Source of the DNA: Hydrotalea sp.
GTDB taxonomy: Bacteria > Bacteroidota > Bacteroidia > Chitinophagales > Chitinophagaceae
NCBI GenBank assembly: GCA_022402565.1
Contig: JAKRSC010000024.1
Location: 108,042-172,041, forward strand
Direction: 5' to 3'
DNA length: 64,000 nucleotides
Positions 8,630 through 18,100 of this stretch are shown here, piece after piece. The notes beneath the pieces are model-generated. The model searched no databases. It was not told where the DNA came from and was given only the letters and a program-made list of their open reading frames with translations. Each line of letters starts with the position of its first letter. The stretch's first letter is position 1. A program made the position numbers and the translations under genes.

Positions 8630-10066
8630 TTAAGCCAAAGGCATATCAAAGATTTTACCCGGATTCAAAATACCATGCGGATCAAATGCCTGTTTTATGG
8701 CACGCATGAGCCTGAAATGGGTTTCTTGAAAAACAATATCCATATATCCCTTTTGAACCAAGCCTATTCCATGCTCTCCGCTGATTGTTCCTCCTAAATC
8801 ATGCACCAAATGAAACAATTCTCTCAAACCTTCAACCATTGCAGGGTCTGATGCACTATTGGCTGATCCAGGTTTATGAATACGCACATGTAAGTTACCA
8901 TCGCCTGCGTGTCCGTAACAAACCACATTGAATTGATGCTTCTTACCTATTGCTTTTACACCTGCAATGAGCTGTGGAAGGTTGGCTCTTGGAACAACTG
9001 TGTCTTCTTCAATGGTATAGCCCTTCAACTTAACCGCCTCAGCCGCTCTCCTTCTAAGTTTCCATAGTTCAGCTTTTTGCTGTGCATCATCTGCAAAAAA
9101 TATTTCTCCTGCTTCAAATTGAGTAAGTACTTCAGCAATAGCTTCCATTTCTTGCATCAACACATCCATATTGTTGCCATCTACTTCAATGATTAAATGT
9201 GCAGCTATATCGTCGGTTACAGGGACAACATGACTGTCTACCATTTTACTTACTATTTGCAATGCATTTATCTCAACTAACTCTAAAGCGCTTGGTGTAA
9301 ATCCAGCCCTGAAAATAGCACTGACAGCCTCACTTGCTTTTTCGAGTGAATAAAATGGCACCAGCATCAACAAATCAAATTTTGGATGCGGGATAAGCTT
9401 CAAGACAATTTTTGTTACAATACCAAGGGTTCCCTCACTTCCTACCATTAATTGAGTTAGGTTGTAGCCGGTCACATTTTTTAACACATTGCTACCAGTC
9501 CAAATGACTTCACCAGTAGGCAAAACCACTTCCAAATTCAGCACATAATCTTTCACAACCCCGTACTTCACAGCTTTCGGTCCACCGCTGTTTTCAGCAA
9601 TATTTCCACCAATAAAGCAACTGCCTTTGCTACTTGGGTCTGGCGGATAGAAGAGACCTTTTTCTTTGACTGCTTCCTGCAAAACCTGTGTAATAACACC
9701 AGGCTCTGTGGTTACCTGCAAGTTTCTTTCGTCAATTTCTAGAATTTGATTCAAACGCTCTGTAGATAATACAACACCCCCTAAATGAGGCAATGCCCCA
9801 CCACTTAAGCCTGTACCACCTCCTCTTGGAGTAACTGGAATTCTATGTTGGTGGCAGATCTTCATAATAGCTGAAATCTGCTCTGTATTTTTTGGACGAA
9901 GAACCACTTCTGGCTCATAAAATAAGTTTTCTGTCTCGTCGCGGCCATATTTTTCTTTGTCTTCGGAAGAAATGAATACGTGGTTTGCCCCTACTGTTTC
10001 AACAAATTGACTAATGATTTCTGGAGTAACTTTTGCGAATGTGGGTTTGCTTGCTGTAGCGTTCAT
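8630..10066 (-). CDS. FAD-linked oxidase, glycolate/D-lactate dehydrogenase (GlcD) type
   Basis: Flavoprotein of the VAO family, probably oxidising a 2-hydroxy acid such as glycolate or D-lactate. The FAD-binding segment PRGGGTGLSGGALP lies near residue 80, GSCFIGGNIAENSGG near 145, and the C-terminal domain carries GHAGDGNLHVRIH and SGEHGIGLVQKGYM. I start at the second ATG (MNATASKP), giving 478 residues; the longer version adds only MYFCY and would overlap a perfect -7 box. The usual partners GlcE and GlcF are not adjacent, although an HdrB/HdrC-like iron-sulphur pair exists at 57772-60612. Confidence 0.88.
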   Translation of the reverse strand: MNATASKPTFAKVTPEIISQFVETVGANHVFISSEDKEKYGRDETENLFYEPEVVLRPKNTEQISAIMKICHQHRIPVTPRGGGTGLSGGALPHLGGVVLSTERLNQILEIDERNLQVTTEPGVITQVLQEAVKEKGLFYPPDPSSKGSCFIGGNIAENSGGPKAVKYGVVKDYVLNLEVVLPTGEVIWTGSNVLKNVTGYNLTQLMVGSEGTLGIVTKIVLKLIPHPKFDLLMLVPFYSLEKASEAVSAIFRAGFTPSALELVEINALQIVSKMVDSHVVPVTDDIAAHLIIEVDGNNMDVLMQEMEAIAEVLTQFEAGEIFFADDAQQKAELWKLRRRAAEAVKLKGYTIEEDTVVPRANLPQLIAGVKAIGKKHQFNVVCYGHAGDGNLHVRIHKPGSANSASDPAMVEGLRELFHLVHDLGGTISGEHGIGLVQKGYMDIVFQETHFRLMRAIKQAFDPHGILNPGKIFDMPLA

Positions 10067-10070
10067 GTAA

Positions 10071-10078
10071 CAAAAATA
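10071..10078 (-). promoter_or_regulatory. -7 promoter box of the GlcD-like gene
   Basis: The minus strand reads TATTTTTG, an exact TAnnTTTG match, ending 4 bases before the chosen ATG. If used, the mRNA would be almost leaderless. No clear -33 partner. Confidence 0.35.
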
Positions 10079-10153
10079 CATGCTTGGTTTATAAGCCGTT
10101 TCGTTTTTATAGCACTAAATAAAAACTGATGCTTTCTTTCTGATCTTGTTTAA

Positions 10154-10170
10154 TGTGTAAGTCGTACACA
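10154..10170. promoter_or_regulatory. Inverted repeat TGTGTA-N5-TACACA
   Basis: A perfect 6-bp inverted repeat with a 5-bp spacer sits upstream of the candidate small-RNA promoter and about 90 bases upstream of the GlcD-like start. It has the size of a dimeric regulator site. No regulator gene is adjacent. Confidence 0.3.
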
Positions 10171-10178
10171 AACAAATC

Positions 10179-10206
10179 TTTGAAACATAAAAAGCCCTTA
10201 GATTTG
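10179..10206 (+). promoter_or_regulatory. Candidate promoter of the small RNA
   Basis: TTTG (10179-10182) is followed after 16 bases by TAGATTTG (10199-10206), an exact -7 match; the spacer is shorter than the usual 19. It faces rightwards into a gap with no protein-coding gene on that strand. Confidence 0.4.
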
Positions 10207-10212
10207 TTCTGA

Positions 10213-10372
10213 AAACGAACAGTTGTTCGTATCGAGGCAATTAAAACGAACACAAGGAAACTTGGATTACAATATTCATTTAAAATGAGAAGAATCTGCC
10301 TTCGGGCAGTTAATCGAGTATTATCGATTGTTTGCTTGCTCAGAACCCCGAATCTTCGGGGTTCTCTTATTT
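10213..10372 (+). ncRNA. Candidate structured small RNA, about 155-160 nt
   Basis: No family recognised. Between two leftward genes, the plus strand carries a promoter-like element and then a string of hairpins: CGAAC/GTTCG (10216-10229), CAAG-GAAA-CTTG with a GNRA loop (10253-10264), CATT/AATG (about 10277-10287), CTGCC-TTCG-GGCAG with a UUCG loop (10296-10309), AATCGA/TCGATT (10312-10329), and a strong terminator stem (10342-10365) followed by a T-rich run. The stable tetraloops, the U-tract and the -7 box all agree on the plus strand. A 64-codon frame across this interval has no protein-like character. The 5' end is inferred from the promoter. Confidence 0.5.
10342..10372 (+). terminator. 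Terminator of the candidate small RNA
   Basis: AGAACCCCGA pairs with TCGGGGTTCT (stem about 10342-10365), followed by CTTATTTT. The T-rich tail is on the plus strand and overlaps the stop codon of the leftward gene at 10367, so the same stem could also end that gene's transcript. Confidence 0.7.
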
Positions 10373-11140
10373 TCGGGGAGTCTTGGCTTTATAATCTGAT
10401 TTTTGGTTGTAGATCAATACCGCATCATAAATACCATCTAGGTATCTCTGTGAACTTGCAATCCAATAAATATCTGTAGCAAAGCTTGTTAACAATCCCG
10501 TTAGCATCATAGCATTACCTGTATTTTCTCTCCATCTATTTTGGGTGGGATCGTTATAGACACTGGTTCCAGCATATATAACTGCACCTCCTACCAAAAG
10601 TCCTACCGAACTCCATAAACCCACATTCGTAAGTTTTCTTATACTTCTTGCTTCTTTAAATGCATCTAATGCTGGTGGATGGTCTTCAATCCAATTCATA
10701 AATCGCCTATGTCTGAACCATTTTAATTCAGCTGTATTGCCGTCTTGATTTCGAATCATTAATGGATAAGATTGTAACAACTCAGCTTTATACAATTGCG
10801 CTAATCGCTCATTTTGCGGTGGACGGATATGATCATACATTGTAATTGGCCCTGATATAACTCTTCTCAACACCATCCACCTTCCTCTGAATTTGGTTGA
10901 AAGAAACTTAGCTCCCCATAAATGGGTACTGTCTAACTCACTAGCCATAATTGTTTTCTCCCCTCCATTTAATATAAAACGAGGTTGTGCAAACAATGGC
11001 TTACGATAGCGTATTTGATCAGCCTCTAATCGCTCACCCGATTTTAAAAAGAAGACAACACTTGAGTCATTTGAATTTGCTGCAAGTGCTACAGAATATA
11101 GAAAGAAGCTAGCTAATAAGCTAATTAAATGCGATTTCAT
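10367..11140 (-). CDS. Hypothetical exported or membrane protein
   Basis: No family recognised. The 257 residues start with a signal peptide (MKSHLISLLASFFLYSVALA). The N-terminal 120 residues look like a small beta domain (SGERLEADQIRYRKP, FRGRWMVLRRVISG). Two hydrophobic segments follow, about 175-192 (LWSSVGLLVGGAVIYAG) and 212-227 (MMLTGLLTSFATDIYW), so the protein is probably anchored in a membrane. The end YLDGIYDAVLIYNQKSDYK is typical of Bacteroidota proteins that describe a membrane assembly, but I assign no role. Confidence 0.7.
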   Translation of the reverse strand: MKSHLISLLASFFLYSVALAANSNDSSVVFFLKSGERLEADQIRYRKPLFAQPRFILNGGEKTIMASELDSTHLWGAKFLSTKFRGRWMVLRRVISGPITMYDHIRPPQNERLAQLYKAELLQSYPLMIRNQDGNTAELKWFRHRRFMNWIEDHPPALDAFKEARSIRKLTNVGLWSSVGLLVGGAVIYAGTSVYNDPTQNRWRENTGNAMMLTGLLTSFATDIYWIASSQRYLDGIYDAVLIYNQKSDYKAKTPRK

Positions 11141-11198
11141 AGAACGAATCTAAGACGCATCGGAACATGCCAAAAAAACTGCTTACAACTATTAGCTA

Positions 11199-11834
11199 TT
11201 AAAACAGACCAAACAGCATAGAATCAATCTTGGTAATAATGTCGCCAAAATGTTCATCGCTTTCAGCAAACTTATTTTTATCAACGTCCACAATAAGAAT
11301 AGGTCCTTCTTTGTAACCGTCAATCCAACGGTTATATAATTCATTCAACTTCTTGAGGTAATCCAAACGAATGTTTTCTTCATAGTCTCTCCCCCTTTTC
11401 TGGATTTGTCCCACCAAGGTTGGTACAGACGCTTTCAAGTAAATTAACAAATCTGGCGGATGTACCATTGTTTTCAATGTCTCAAAAAACTGAAAATAAT
11501 TTTGAAAATCGCGCTTACTCATTAACCCCATATCGTGCAGGTTGGGCGCAAATATTTGGGCATCTTCATAAATGGTTCTATCCTGAATAATTGTTTCAGT
11601 ACCTCTATGAATTTCGAGCAATTGATTAAGGCGGCTATTCAAGAAATAGATTTGCAAATTGAAACTCCAACGTGGCATATCCTCATAAAAATCCATCAAA
11701 TAAGGATTGTGATCTACATCTTCAAATTGAGGTATCCATTTGTAATGTTTACTCAACATTTCTGTAAGCGTAGTTTTTCCTGCACCTATGTTACCTGCAA
11801 TTGCTATATGTTTTGGTTTCCTTGCCTTAGCCAT
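11199..11834 (-). CDS. Deoxynucleoside kinase
   Basis: Phosphorylates deoxynucleosides in the salvage pathway (dAK/dGK/dCK-like family). The P-loop is GNIGAGKT (14-21), the DRTIYED motif (85-91) supplies the catalytic and substrate-binding residues, and the LID region RGRDYEENIRLDYL is near 165-180. The length of 211 is normal for bacterial members. Whether it prefers purines or pyrimidines cannot be read from the sequence. It lies 84 bases downstream of trpS on the same strand. Confidence 0.9.
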   Translation of the reverse strand: MAKARKPKHIAIAGNIGAGKTTLTEMLSKHYKWIPQFEDVDHNPYLMDFYEDMPRWSFNLQIYFLNSRLNQLLEIHRGTETIIQDRTIYEDAQIFAPNLHDMGLMSKRDFQNYFQFFETLKTMVHPPDLLIYLKASVPTLVGQIQKRGRDYEENIRLDYLKKLNELYNRWIDGYKEGPILIVDVDKNKFAESDEHFGDIITKIDSMLFGLF

Positions 11835-11918
11835 GACTTGCTCTTTATAAAAATTTGTGGGGTGTGAAAATAAGCGTTCTGAGAAAGGTATTCAATTTTT
11901 TATGCAAATTCAAGGGAA

Positions 11919-12923
11919 TTAACCCAAAATAGCCTTTCTCACTAGTCCTAAAGTGACAGCAGCGCTAGCTCTGGCTTTTTCAGCACCATTTGCAATAATC
12001 CTTTTTAAAGTTGCCTCATCTGCCTGTAAAGCAGCAGCTTTCTCACGAATTGGCGCAATGAAGCGTATCATGTCTTCAGCTAACTGCTTCTTTAAATCGC
12101 CATAGCGAATGATACAATTACCAGCCTCACTTTCGTTGTACTGATGCATAAAGTGTTGAATGGTATCTTCTGTACTCACCAAACCCATTAATGTGAAAAG
12201 GTTTTGGATATAATCGGGCTGTGGTGCATTCTTTATATCTGGACCTTGATCTGTTTTGGCTTTCATAATTTTTTTGCGTATCATGTCATCTGTATCGGCC
12301 AAATACAGTGTGTTCAACTGATTCTCACTTTTGCTCATTTTACCATTGCCATCCAAACTCAGAATTTTCACCAATTCTTGTTGTCCGCTAAACGCTTGCG
12401 GTAATGGAAATACATCGCCATAACGATGATTAAATCTTTCAGCAAAATTGCGTGCCATTTCTAAGTGCTGCTCTTGATCCTTACCTACAGGCACTTTTAC
12501 AGCACGATGAATTAAAATATCAGCAGCTTGTAAAACTGGATAGGTTAACAAACCCGCATTCACATTATTCGGCTGCAACCTTACTTTATCTTTGAAGGTC
12601 GTTGTTTTTTCAAGTTCGCCTTTATAGGCTAACATATTTAAATACAAATACAATTCGGCAATCTCCGGCACATCACTCTGAACATATAAGGCAACTTTTT
12701 CAGGATCTAGTCCACATGCAACGTTTTCAGCAACCACGCGATAAACAGCTTGCTGTAATTCTTTCGTATCGGGATGTGTTGTTAAACTATGCCAGTTTGC
12801 GACAAAAAAATAACAGTCATACGCTTCTTGCATACGCACATAATTGCGCATAGCACCAAAATAATTCCCTAGATGAAGAAATCCGGTTGGTCGAATTCCA
12901 CTCAATACAACTTCTTTTGCCAT
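11919..12923 (-). CDS. trpS: Tryptophanyl-tRNA synthetase
   Basis: Class Ic synthetase charging tRNA-Trp. The HIGH-equivalent HLGN (17-20) and the KMSKS loop GNGKMSKSEN (192-201) are intact, and the 334-residue length equals that of the E. coli enzyme. Only 94 bases separate it from divergent recG. A near-consensus -7 box (TATCTTCG on the minus strand, 12930-12937) lies six bases before the start, which suggests a very short leader. No T-box-like or leader-peptide structure is visible. Confidence 0.95.
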   Translation of the reverse strand: MAKEVVLSGIRPTGFLHLGNYFGAMRNYVRMQEAYDCYFFVANWHSLTTHPDTKELQQAVYRVVAENVACGLDPEKVALYVQSDVPEIAELYLYLNMLAYKGELEKTTTFKDKVRLQPNNVNAGLLTYPVLQAADILIHRAVKVPVGKDQEQHLEMARNFAERFNHRYGDVFPLPQAFSGQQELVKILSLDGNGKMSKSENQLNTLYLADTDDMIRKKIMKAKTDQGPDIKNAPQPDYIQNLFTLMGLVSTEDTIQHFMHQYNESEAGNCIIRYGDLKKQLAEDMIRFIAPIREKAAALQADEATLKRIIANGAEKARASAAVTLGLVRKAILG

Positions 12924-12995
12924 AAGTGGCGAAGATAATGCAGGGCTCTTGATTCCTAAAAATTATACAAGGCTTAAAAAGGTTTTATCTTGACT

Positions 12996-13003
12996 TACAT
13001 TTG
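12996..13003 (+). promoter_or_regulatory. -7 promoter box of recG
   Basis: TACATTTG is an exact TAnnTTTG match, ending 14 bases before the recG ATG. The expected -33 position has no TTTG. Confidence 0.5.
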
Positions 13004-13017
13004 TTGCTGAACGAATT

Positions 13018-15132
13018 ATGCACGAACAGGATTCTCAAATATTGTCCTCCCCCATCGAATACCTAAAAGGTGTTGGGCCTGCTCGTGCAGATTTATTAAA
13101 AAAAGAACTAGGTATTTATACTTTTTACGATTTATTACAACACTACCCCCTTCGGCATATCGATAAAACCAAGATCACTTTGATAGGACAATTGAATCCA
13201 GGTCTTGATTATGTGCAAATAGTTGCAAAAATCATGCATTGGGATATTGTAGGTGAAAAACGAGGAAGAAGGTTGATTGCTATGGTTAAGGATGAAACCG
13301 GCATATTAGAATTAGTGTGGTTCCAGGGGATTTCATGGATTCAAAAAAATCTTCTAGAAAGCACGCATTATTTAATTTTTGGCAAGCTCAGTTATTTCAA
13401 TGGAAGGCCGCAAATCAGTCACCCCGAAATGGAGGTCTTTCATCCTGCTACTTTAGAAGCAAAAACTCGATTAGAACCTGTTTATCCTTCCTCAGAAAAA
13501 CTGAAGGCTCGTCAATTAAATGGCCGACAATTAGCCAAGCTAACTGAAGTTTTGTTGAGTCAGATTCAAACAAATCATATCCCTGAAAATATGCCTGAAG
13601 AAATTGTACAAACACTTCAGTTCCCCAGTAGATATGAAGCTTTGCATTGGATTCATTTTCCGAATCAATTCAACGATTATCAAAGAGCAAAAACCCGATT
13701 AAAGTTTGAAGAGTTGTTTTTTGCACAAATTCGTTTGCAAAGAGTTAGATTAGCAAGACATGCAAGCAGCAAAGGATATGTGTTTGAAAAAGTAGGCGAT
13801 TTATTTTTAAATTTCTATAATCATCATTTGCCATTTCAATTAACTGGCGCACAAAAAAGGGTGGTGAAAGAAATTAGGCAGGATACCTCTCGTGGGCATC
13901 AAATGAATAGACTTCTGCAAGGAGATGTAGGTAGCGGGAAAACCATGGTGGGCGTGCTTTGTATGTTATTAGCTGCAGACAATGGCTTTCAAAGTTGTTT
14001 AATGGCGCCAACCGAAATTCTTGCGCAGCAACACTTTCAAGGAATCAGTGAATTGTTACAACCAATGAATGTGCCTGTGGCACTTTTAACAGGTAGCACT
14101 AAGAAAGCAGAAAGAAAGGTTATTTTAGAAGGACTAGCCAATGGAAGTATTCCAATTGTAATTGGTACGCACGCTTTAATTGAAGACCCTGTTATTTTTA
14201 AGAAACTCGGTTTTGCAATTATAGATGAGCAACATCGTTTTGGAGTTGCTCAAAGAGCTGCACTATGGAAAAAATCTTCTTTACCTCCGCATGTGTTGGT
14301 GATGACCGCCACTCCTATTCCTCGAACACTTGCCATGACTGCATACGGCGATTTAGACTACAGTATTATGGATGAATTGCCACCAGGCAGACAACCAATT
14401 ACCACTATTCAAAGAAATGAAATGGCAAGAAGTAGGGTTATGGAGTTTGTAAGAACAGAGATAGAAAAGGGCCGACAAGCTTATTTTGTATATCCACTTA
14501 TTGAAGAAAGCAGCAAATTAGATTATGAAGATTTGGAACGAGGATACCAGGAAGTCATTTCCTATTTCCCATCGCACAGGTATAGAACTGTAAAGATTCA
14601 TGGAAAACTCACACAAGAGCAAAAAGATGCAAGTATGAGGGAATTTGTGAGTGGTAAAGCTAATATTCTAGTTGGTACAACTGTTATTGAAGTTGGGGTA
14701 AATGTTCCCAACGCCTCTGTGATGGTTATAGAGAGTGCTGAAAAATTTGGCTTATCGCAATTACACCAGTTACGCGGACGTGTGGGAAGAGGAGCTGAAA
14801 AAAGTTTTTGCATTTTATTAACGGGCAGCAAAATGGGGCAAGAAAGCAGGCAAAGAATGGAAATAATGACTTCCACCAACGATGGCTTTGTAATTGCTGA
14901 AAAAGACCTTGAAATGCGCGGTCCCGGCGATATTGAAGGAACCAGACAGAGCGGGGCTTTGGACTTTAAAATAGCGAGTATTACAGAGGATAAAGAATTA
15001 CTAGAATTGGCAGCAAAAACCGCCGAGAAAGTTCTAGAAGAAGACCCCGATTTAAATCTGGCAAAGAATTTGCCTATAAAGAAATATCTTCAATCACAGA
15101 AGGGTAAAACCGGTTGGAGTAAAATTTCGTAG
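13018..15132 (+). CDS. recG: ATP-dependent DNA helicase RecG
   Basis: Branch-migrating helicase that regresses stalled forks and processes D-loops. The N-terminal wedge domain begins with GVGPARADLLKKELG (helix-hairpin-helix-like), followed by an OB fold (about 55-140). The helicase core has Walker A GDVGSGKT (302-309), Walker B DEQH (403-406) and MTATPIPRT, then the C-terminal helicase motifs GRVGRG and the TRG-like ending. At 704 residues it is full length. Downstream, the T9SS substrate gene begins 20 bases after the stop, but a common transcript is uncertain. Confidence 0.97.
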   Translation: MHEQDSQILSSPIEYLKGVGPARADLLKKELGIYTFYDLLQHYPLRHIDKTKITLIGQLNPGLDYVQIVAKIMHWDIVGEKRGRRLIAMVKDETGILELVWFQGISWIQKNLLESTHYLIFGKLSYFNGRPQISHPEMEVFHPATLEAKTRLEPVYPSSEKLKARQLNGRQLAKLTEVLLSQIQTNHIPENMPEEIVQTLQFPSRYEALHWIHFPNQFNDYQRAKTRLKFEELFFAQIRLQRVRLARHASSKGYVFEKVGDLFLNFYNHHLPFQLTGAQKRVVKEIRQDTSRGHQMNRLLQGDVGSGKTMVGVLCMLLAADNGFQSCLMAPTEILAQQHFQGISELLQPMNVPVALLTGSTKKAERKVILEGLANGSIPIVIGTHALIEDPVIFKKLGFAIIDEQHRFGVAQRAALWKKSSLPPHVLVMTATPIPRTLAMTAYGDLDYSIMDELPPGRQPITTIQRNEMARSRVMEFVRTEIEKGRQAYFVYPLIEESSKLDYEDLERGYQEVISYFPSHRYRTVKIHGKLTQEQKDASMREFVSGKANILVGTTVIEVGVNVPNASVMVIESAEKFGLSQLHQLRGRVGRGAEKSFCILLTGSKMGQESRQRMEIMTSTNDGFVIAEKDLEMRGPGDIEGTRQSGALDFKIASITEDKELLELAAKTAEKVLEEDPDLNLAKNLPIKKYLQSQKGKTGWSKIS

Positions 15133-15152
15133 TTAACTAAATCATCGGTGAA

Positions 15153-18100
15153 TTGTTATACTTAAATTATCAAAAGAAGAAGAATTTGTTTTTGCGCTTT
15201 TCATATACTATAGTGCTTGTTGGTTGTATATTTTTCTTTACAAATGCATCAGCACAAAGCAACCTTGAGTTTATTGAGAACAAAGGGCAATGGCATTCAT
15301 CTATTGTATTTCAAGGTGAATTGCAAACAGGTGCATTTGCACTAGAAAAGAATGGCTATCGGGTACTCTTGCATAATCCAGAAGATTTACAGTCGGTTTT
15401 TAAAGCGCAACACAAGAACCCGCAAACAGGAAAAGACGTTGCTTATTTTGGTCAAAGTAAACCAACAGAAACGCTCAGATCTCATGCTTACGGTGTTCGA
15501 TTCCTACAGGCCAATCCTAATGTTAAGATACTTCCTGAAAAACCACTTCCTGGATACATCAATTATTTCATTGGAGATGATCCCCAAAAATGGGCTTCGG
15601 AATGTACCTCCTATCAAACAATCACTTATCAGGAAATGTATAAAGGCATTGATGTAAGGTATTATACCAACAATGGCCAAATTAAATACGATATCATTGT
15701 TCATCCTTATGCAGATCCTAATCAGGTGGTTCTCTATTTTGATGGTATCGAAAAACTCAGGGTTCTAAATCGTCAGCTTGTAATTCAAACTTCTGTTCAG
15801 GAAGTAAGAGAAATGGAACCTTACACGTATCAGCAAAATGAAGCACTTGGAAAAAGAGAGATTGTATGTCAGTTTGAAGTAAAGGGCAATCTTGTGAAGT
15901 TTAAGTTACCTGAGGGATACGATCAATCAAAAACATTAATCATTGACCCTTCTTTGGTATTCTCAACATTTAGTGGAAGTCGCGCAAACAACTGGGGATT
16001 TACCGCTACTTATGATGCACTAGGCAATTTTTATGGAGGTGGAATTGTTGCTAGTAATGGTTTTCCTGTTAATAATGGAGCATTTCAAACTTCATTTCAA
16101 GGCGGAATAGGCGGTCAAGGCAGTGCAACAGGTTGGGATATTGGAATCATAAAATTAAATGCTAATGGTAGTACAAGAGTTTACGCAACTTATATTGGCG
16201 GCAACGGAAATGAACAGCCACATAGTTTAGTTGTAGATGCTTTTGGGAATTTAATAGTTGCAGGAAGAAGTAATTCTACCAATTATCCTTCCACTGGCCC
16301 AAGCTTTGGTCCTGGTGGAAATTTTGATATTATTCTTACAAAACTAAATGCCCAGGGAACTGGCTTAATAGGTTCGAGAAGAATTGGTGGATCTGGTATT
16401 GACGGGATGAATATTGTTGATAAAACAGCTAATGGAGCAAGAACAGAGACAACCATGCGCAATTATGGAGACGATGCAAGAAGTGAAGTCATTGTTGACG
16501 CCGTTGGAAATATTTATTTAGCATCATGTACGCAATCTAACAATTTCCCAGTTACTGGAGGCGCAGCACAATCATCTAATAATAGTCAACCTGGGGTTGG
16601 AAGAAACCAAGATGCTATTGTTCTTAAAACTGATCCAAACATCTCAAATCTATTATTTAGCACATATTTTGGCGGAAGGCATGATGATGCTGCTTTTGTA
16701 CTAGCATTAAATCCAGGTAACAATGATATTTATGTTGCCGGTGGCACTGCAAGTAATAACCTGCCTGGCGATAAAACAGGTACTATTGGCTCTGCTTATC
16801 AAGGTGGGGAAACCGATGGATTTATTGCCATTTTCAACAATAATGGGGCATTACAAAAAGTCTCTTACGTTGGTACAACAAGTGTAGATATTGTGTATGG
16901 AATCCAGTTTGATCGCCTTGGGTTTCCCTATATTACTGGTACAACAACTAACGGAAACTGGCCTGTAATTAATGCTACCTTTTCTCAAAATGCTGGTAAA
17001 CAATTTATAGGTAAACTACGATCTGATTTATCGGGCTATGTATATTCAACTAGGTTTGGACCAAATACAAACTTGCCTAATATTTCCCCTACCGCTTTTT
17101 TGGTTGACAGATGCGAAAATGTGTATGTATCAGGTTGGGGTGGAACTATCCTTGAAACTTTTGTGAATGCAGGAACCAATGGTTTACCAGTTACAGCTGA
17201 TGCTGAAATTCGCACAACGGATGGAAATGATTTTTACTTTTTTGTTTTAGCAAAAAACGCTACGAATCAATTATACGGTAGTTTTTTTGGTCAAAGAGGT
17301 GGTATTGGTGAACACGTAGATGGTGGCACAAGTAGATTCGATGCCAATGGTGTTATTTATCAAGCAATGTGTGCTAATTGTGGAAGAACAGCTCCTTTTC
17401 CGACTACTCCTGGGGTTTGGTCTCCAACGAATCAGGCTACTGGAAATGGAGAATGTAATTTGGCAGCCGTAAAAATTGCTTTCAATTTTGCTGGTGTTGG
17501 CTCTGCTGTGCAATCTTCCATTAATGGACAAATAAGAGATACCGCTGGATGCGTTCCCTTAACTGTAGTATTTAGAGATACGCTTGAACAAGGTAGAAGA
17601 TACATATGGAATTTTGGTGATGGCTCAGCGGATGTTGTTACAACTTCACCAACTGTTTCATATACGTACAACTTTATAGGTAATTATCGTGTACGGTTGG
17701 TTTCTATAGATTCAAGCACCTGTAATATTGCAGACACTTCTTTTTTAATTATGCGCGTAAGAAGTGATGAAGCGTTGCTCAGTTTCACACAAGAAAAACT
17801 TGCACCATGCGAAGCATTGAGGTATAGATTTACAAATACTTCAATAGCTCCTTCAGGTAAGCCATTTCAAGGAACTAGCTTTAGATGGAATTTTGGAGAC
17901 GGAACTACAAGGGTTACAGGACCTGGACCTGTTGAACATAGTTATGCAACCGCTGGCACTTATACAGTTCGCTTAGTTTTAATTGATAGTAATTATTGCA
18001 ATGAACCAGATAGCGTTTCTCTTGTCTTACGAATAGCTCCAAATGTTACCGCAAGATTTGAAACACCTGCTCAAGGTTGTGTACCCTATAGAGCTACCTT

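Noticed and set aside
10285-10479. 64-codon plus-strand frame overlapping the candidate small RNA
   Set aside because: It runs through the hairpins and terminator and then antisense into a gene; the peptide has no protein-like features.
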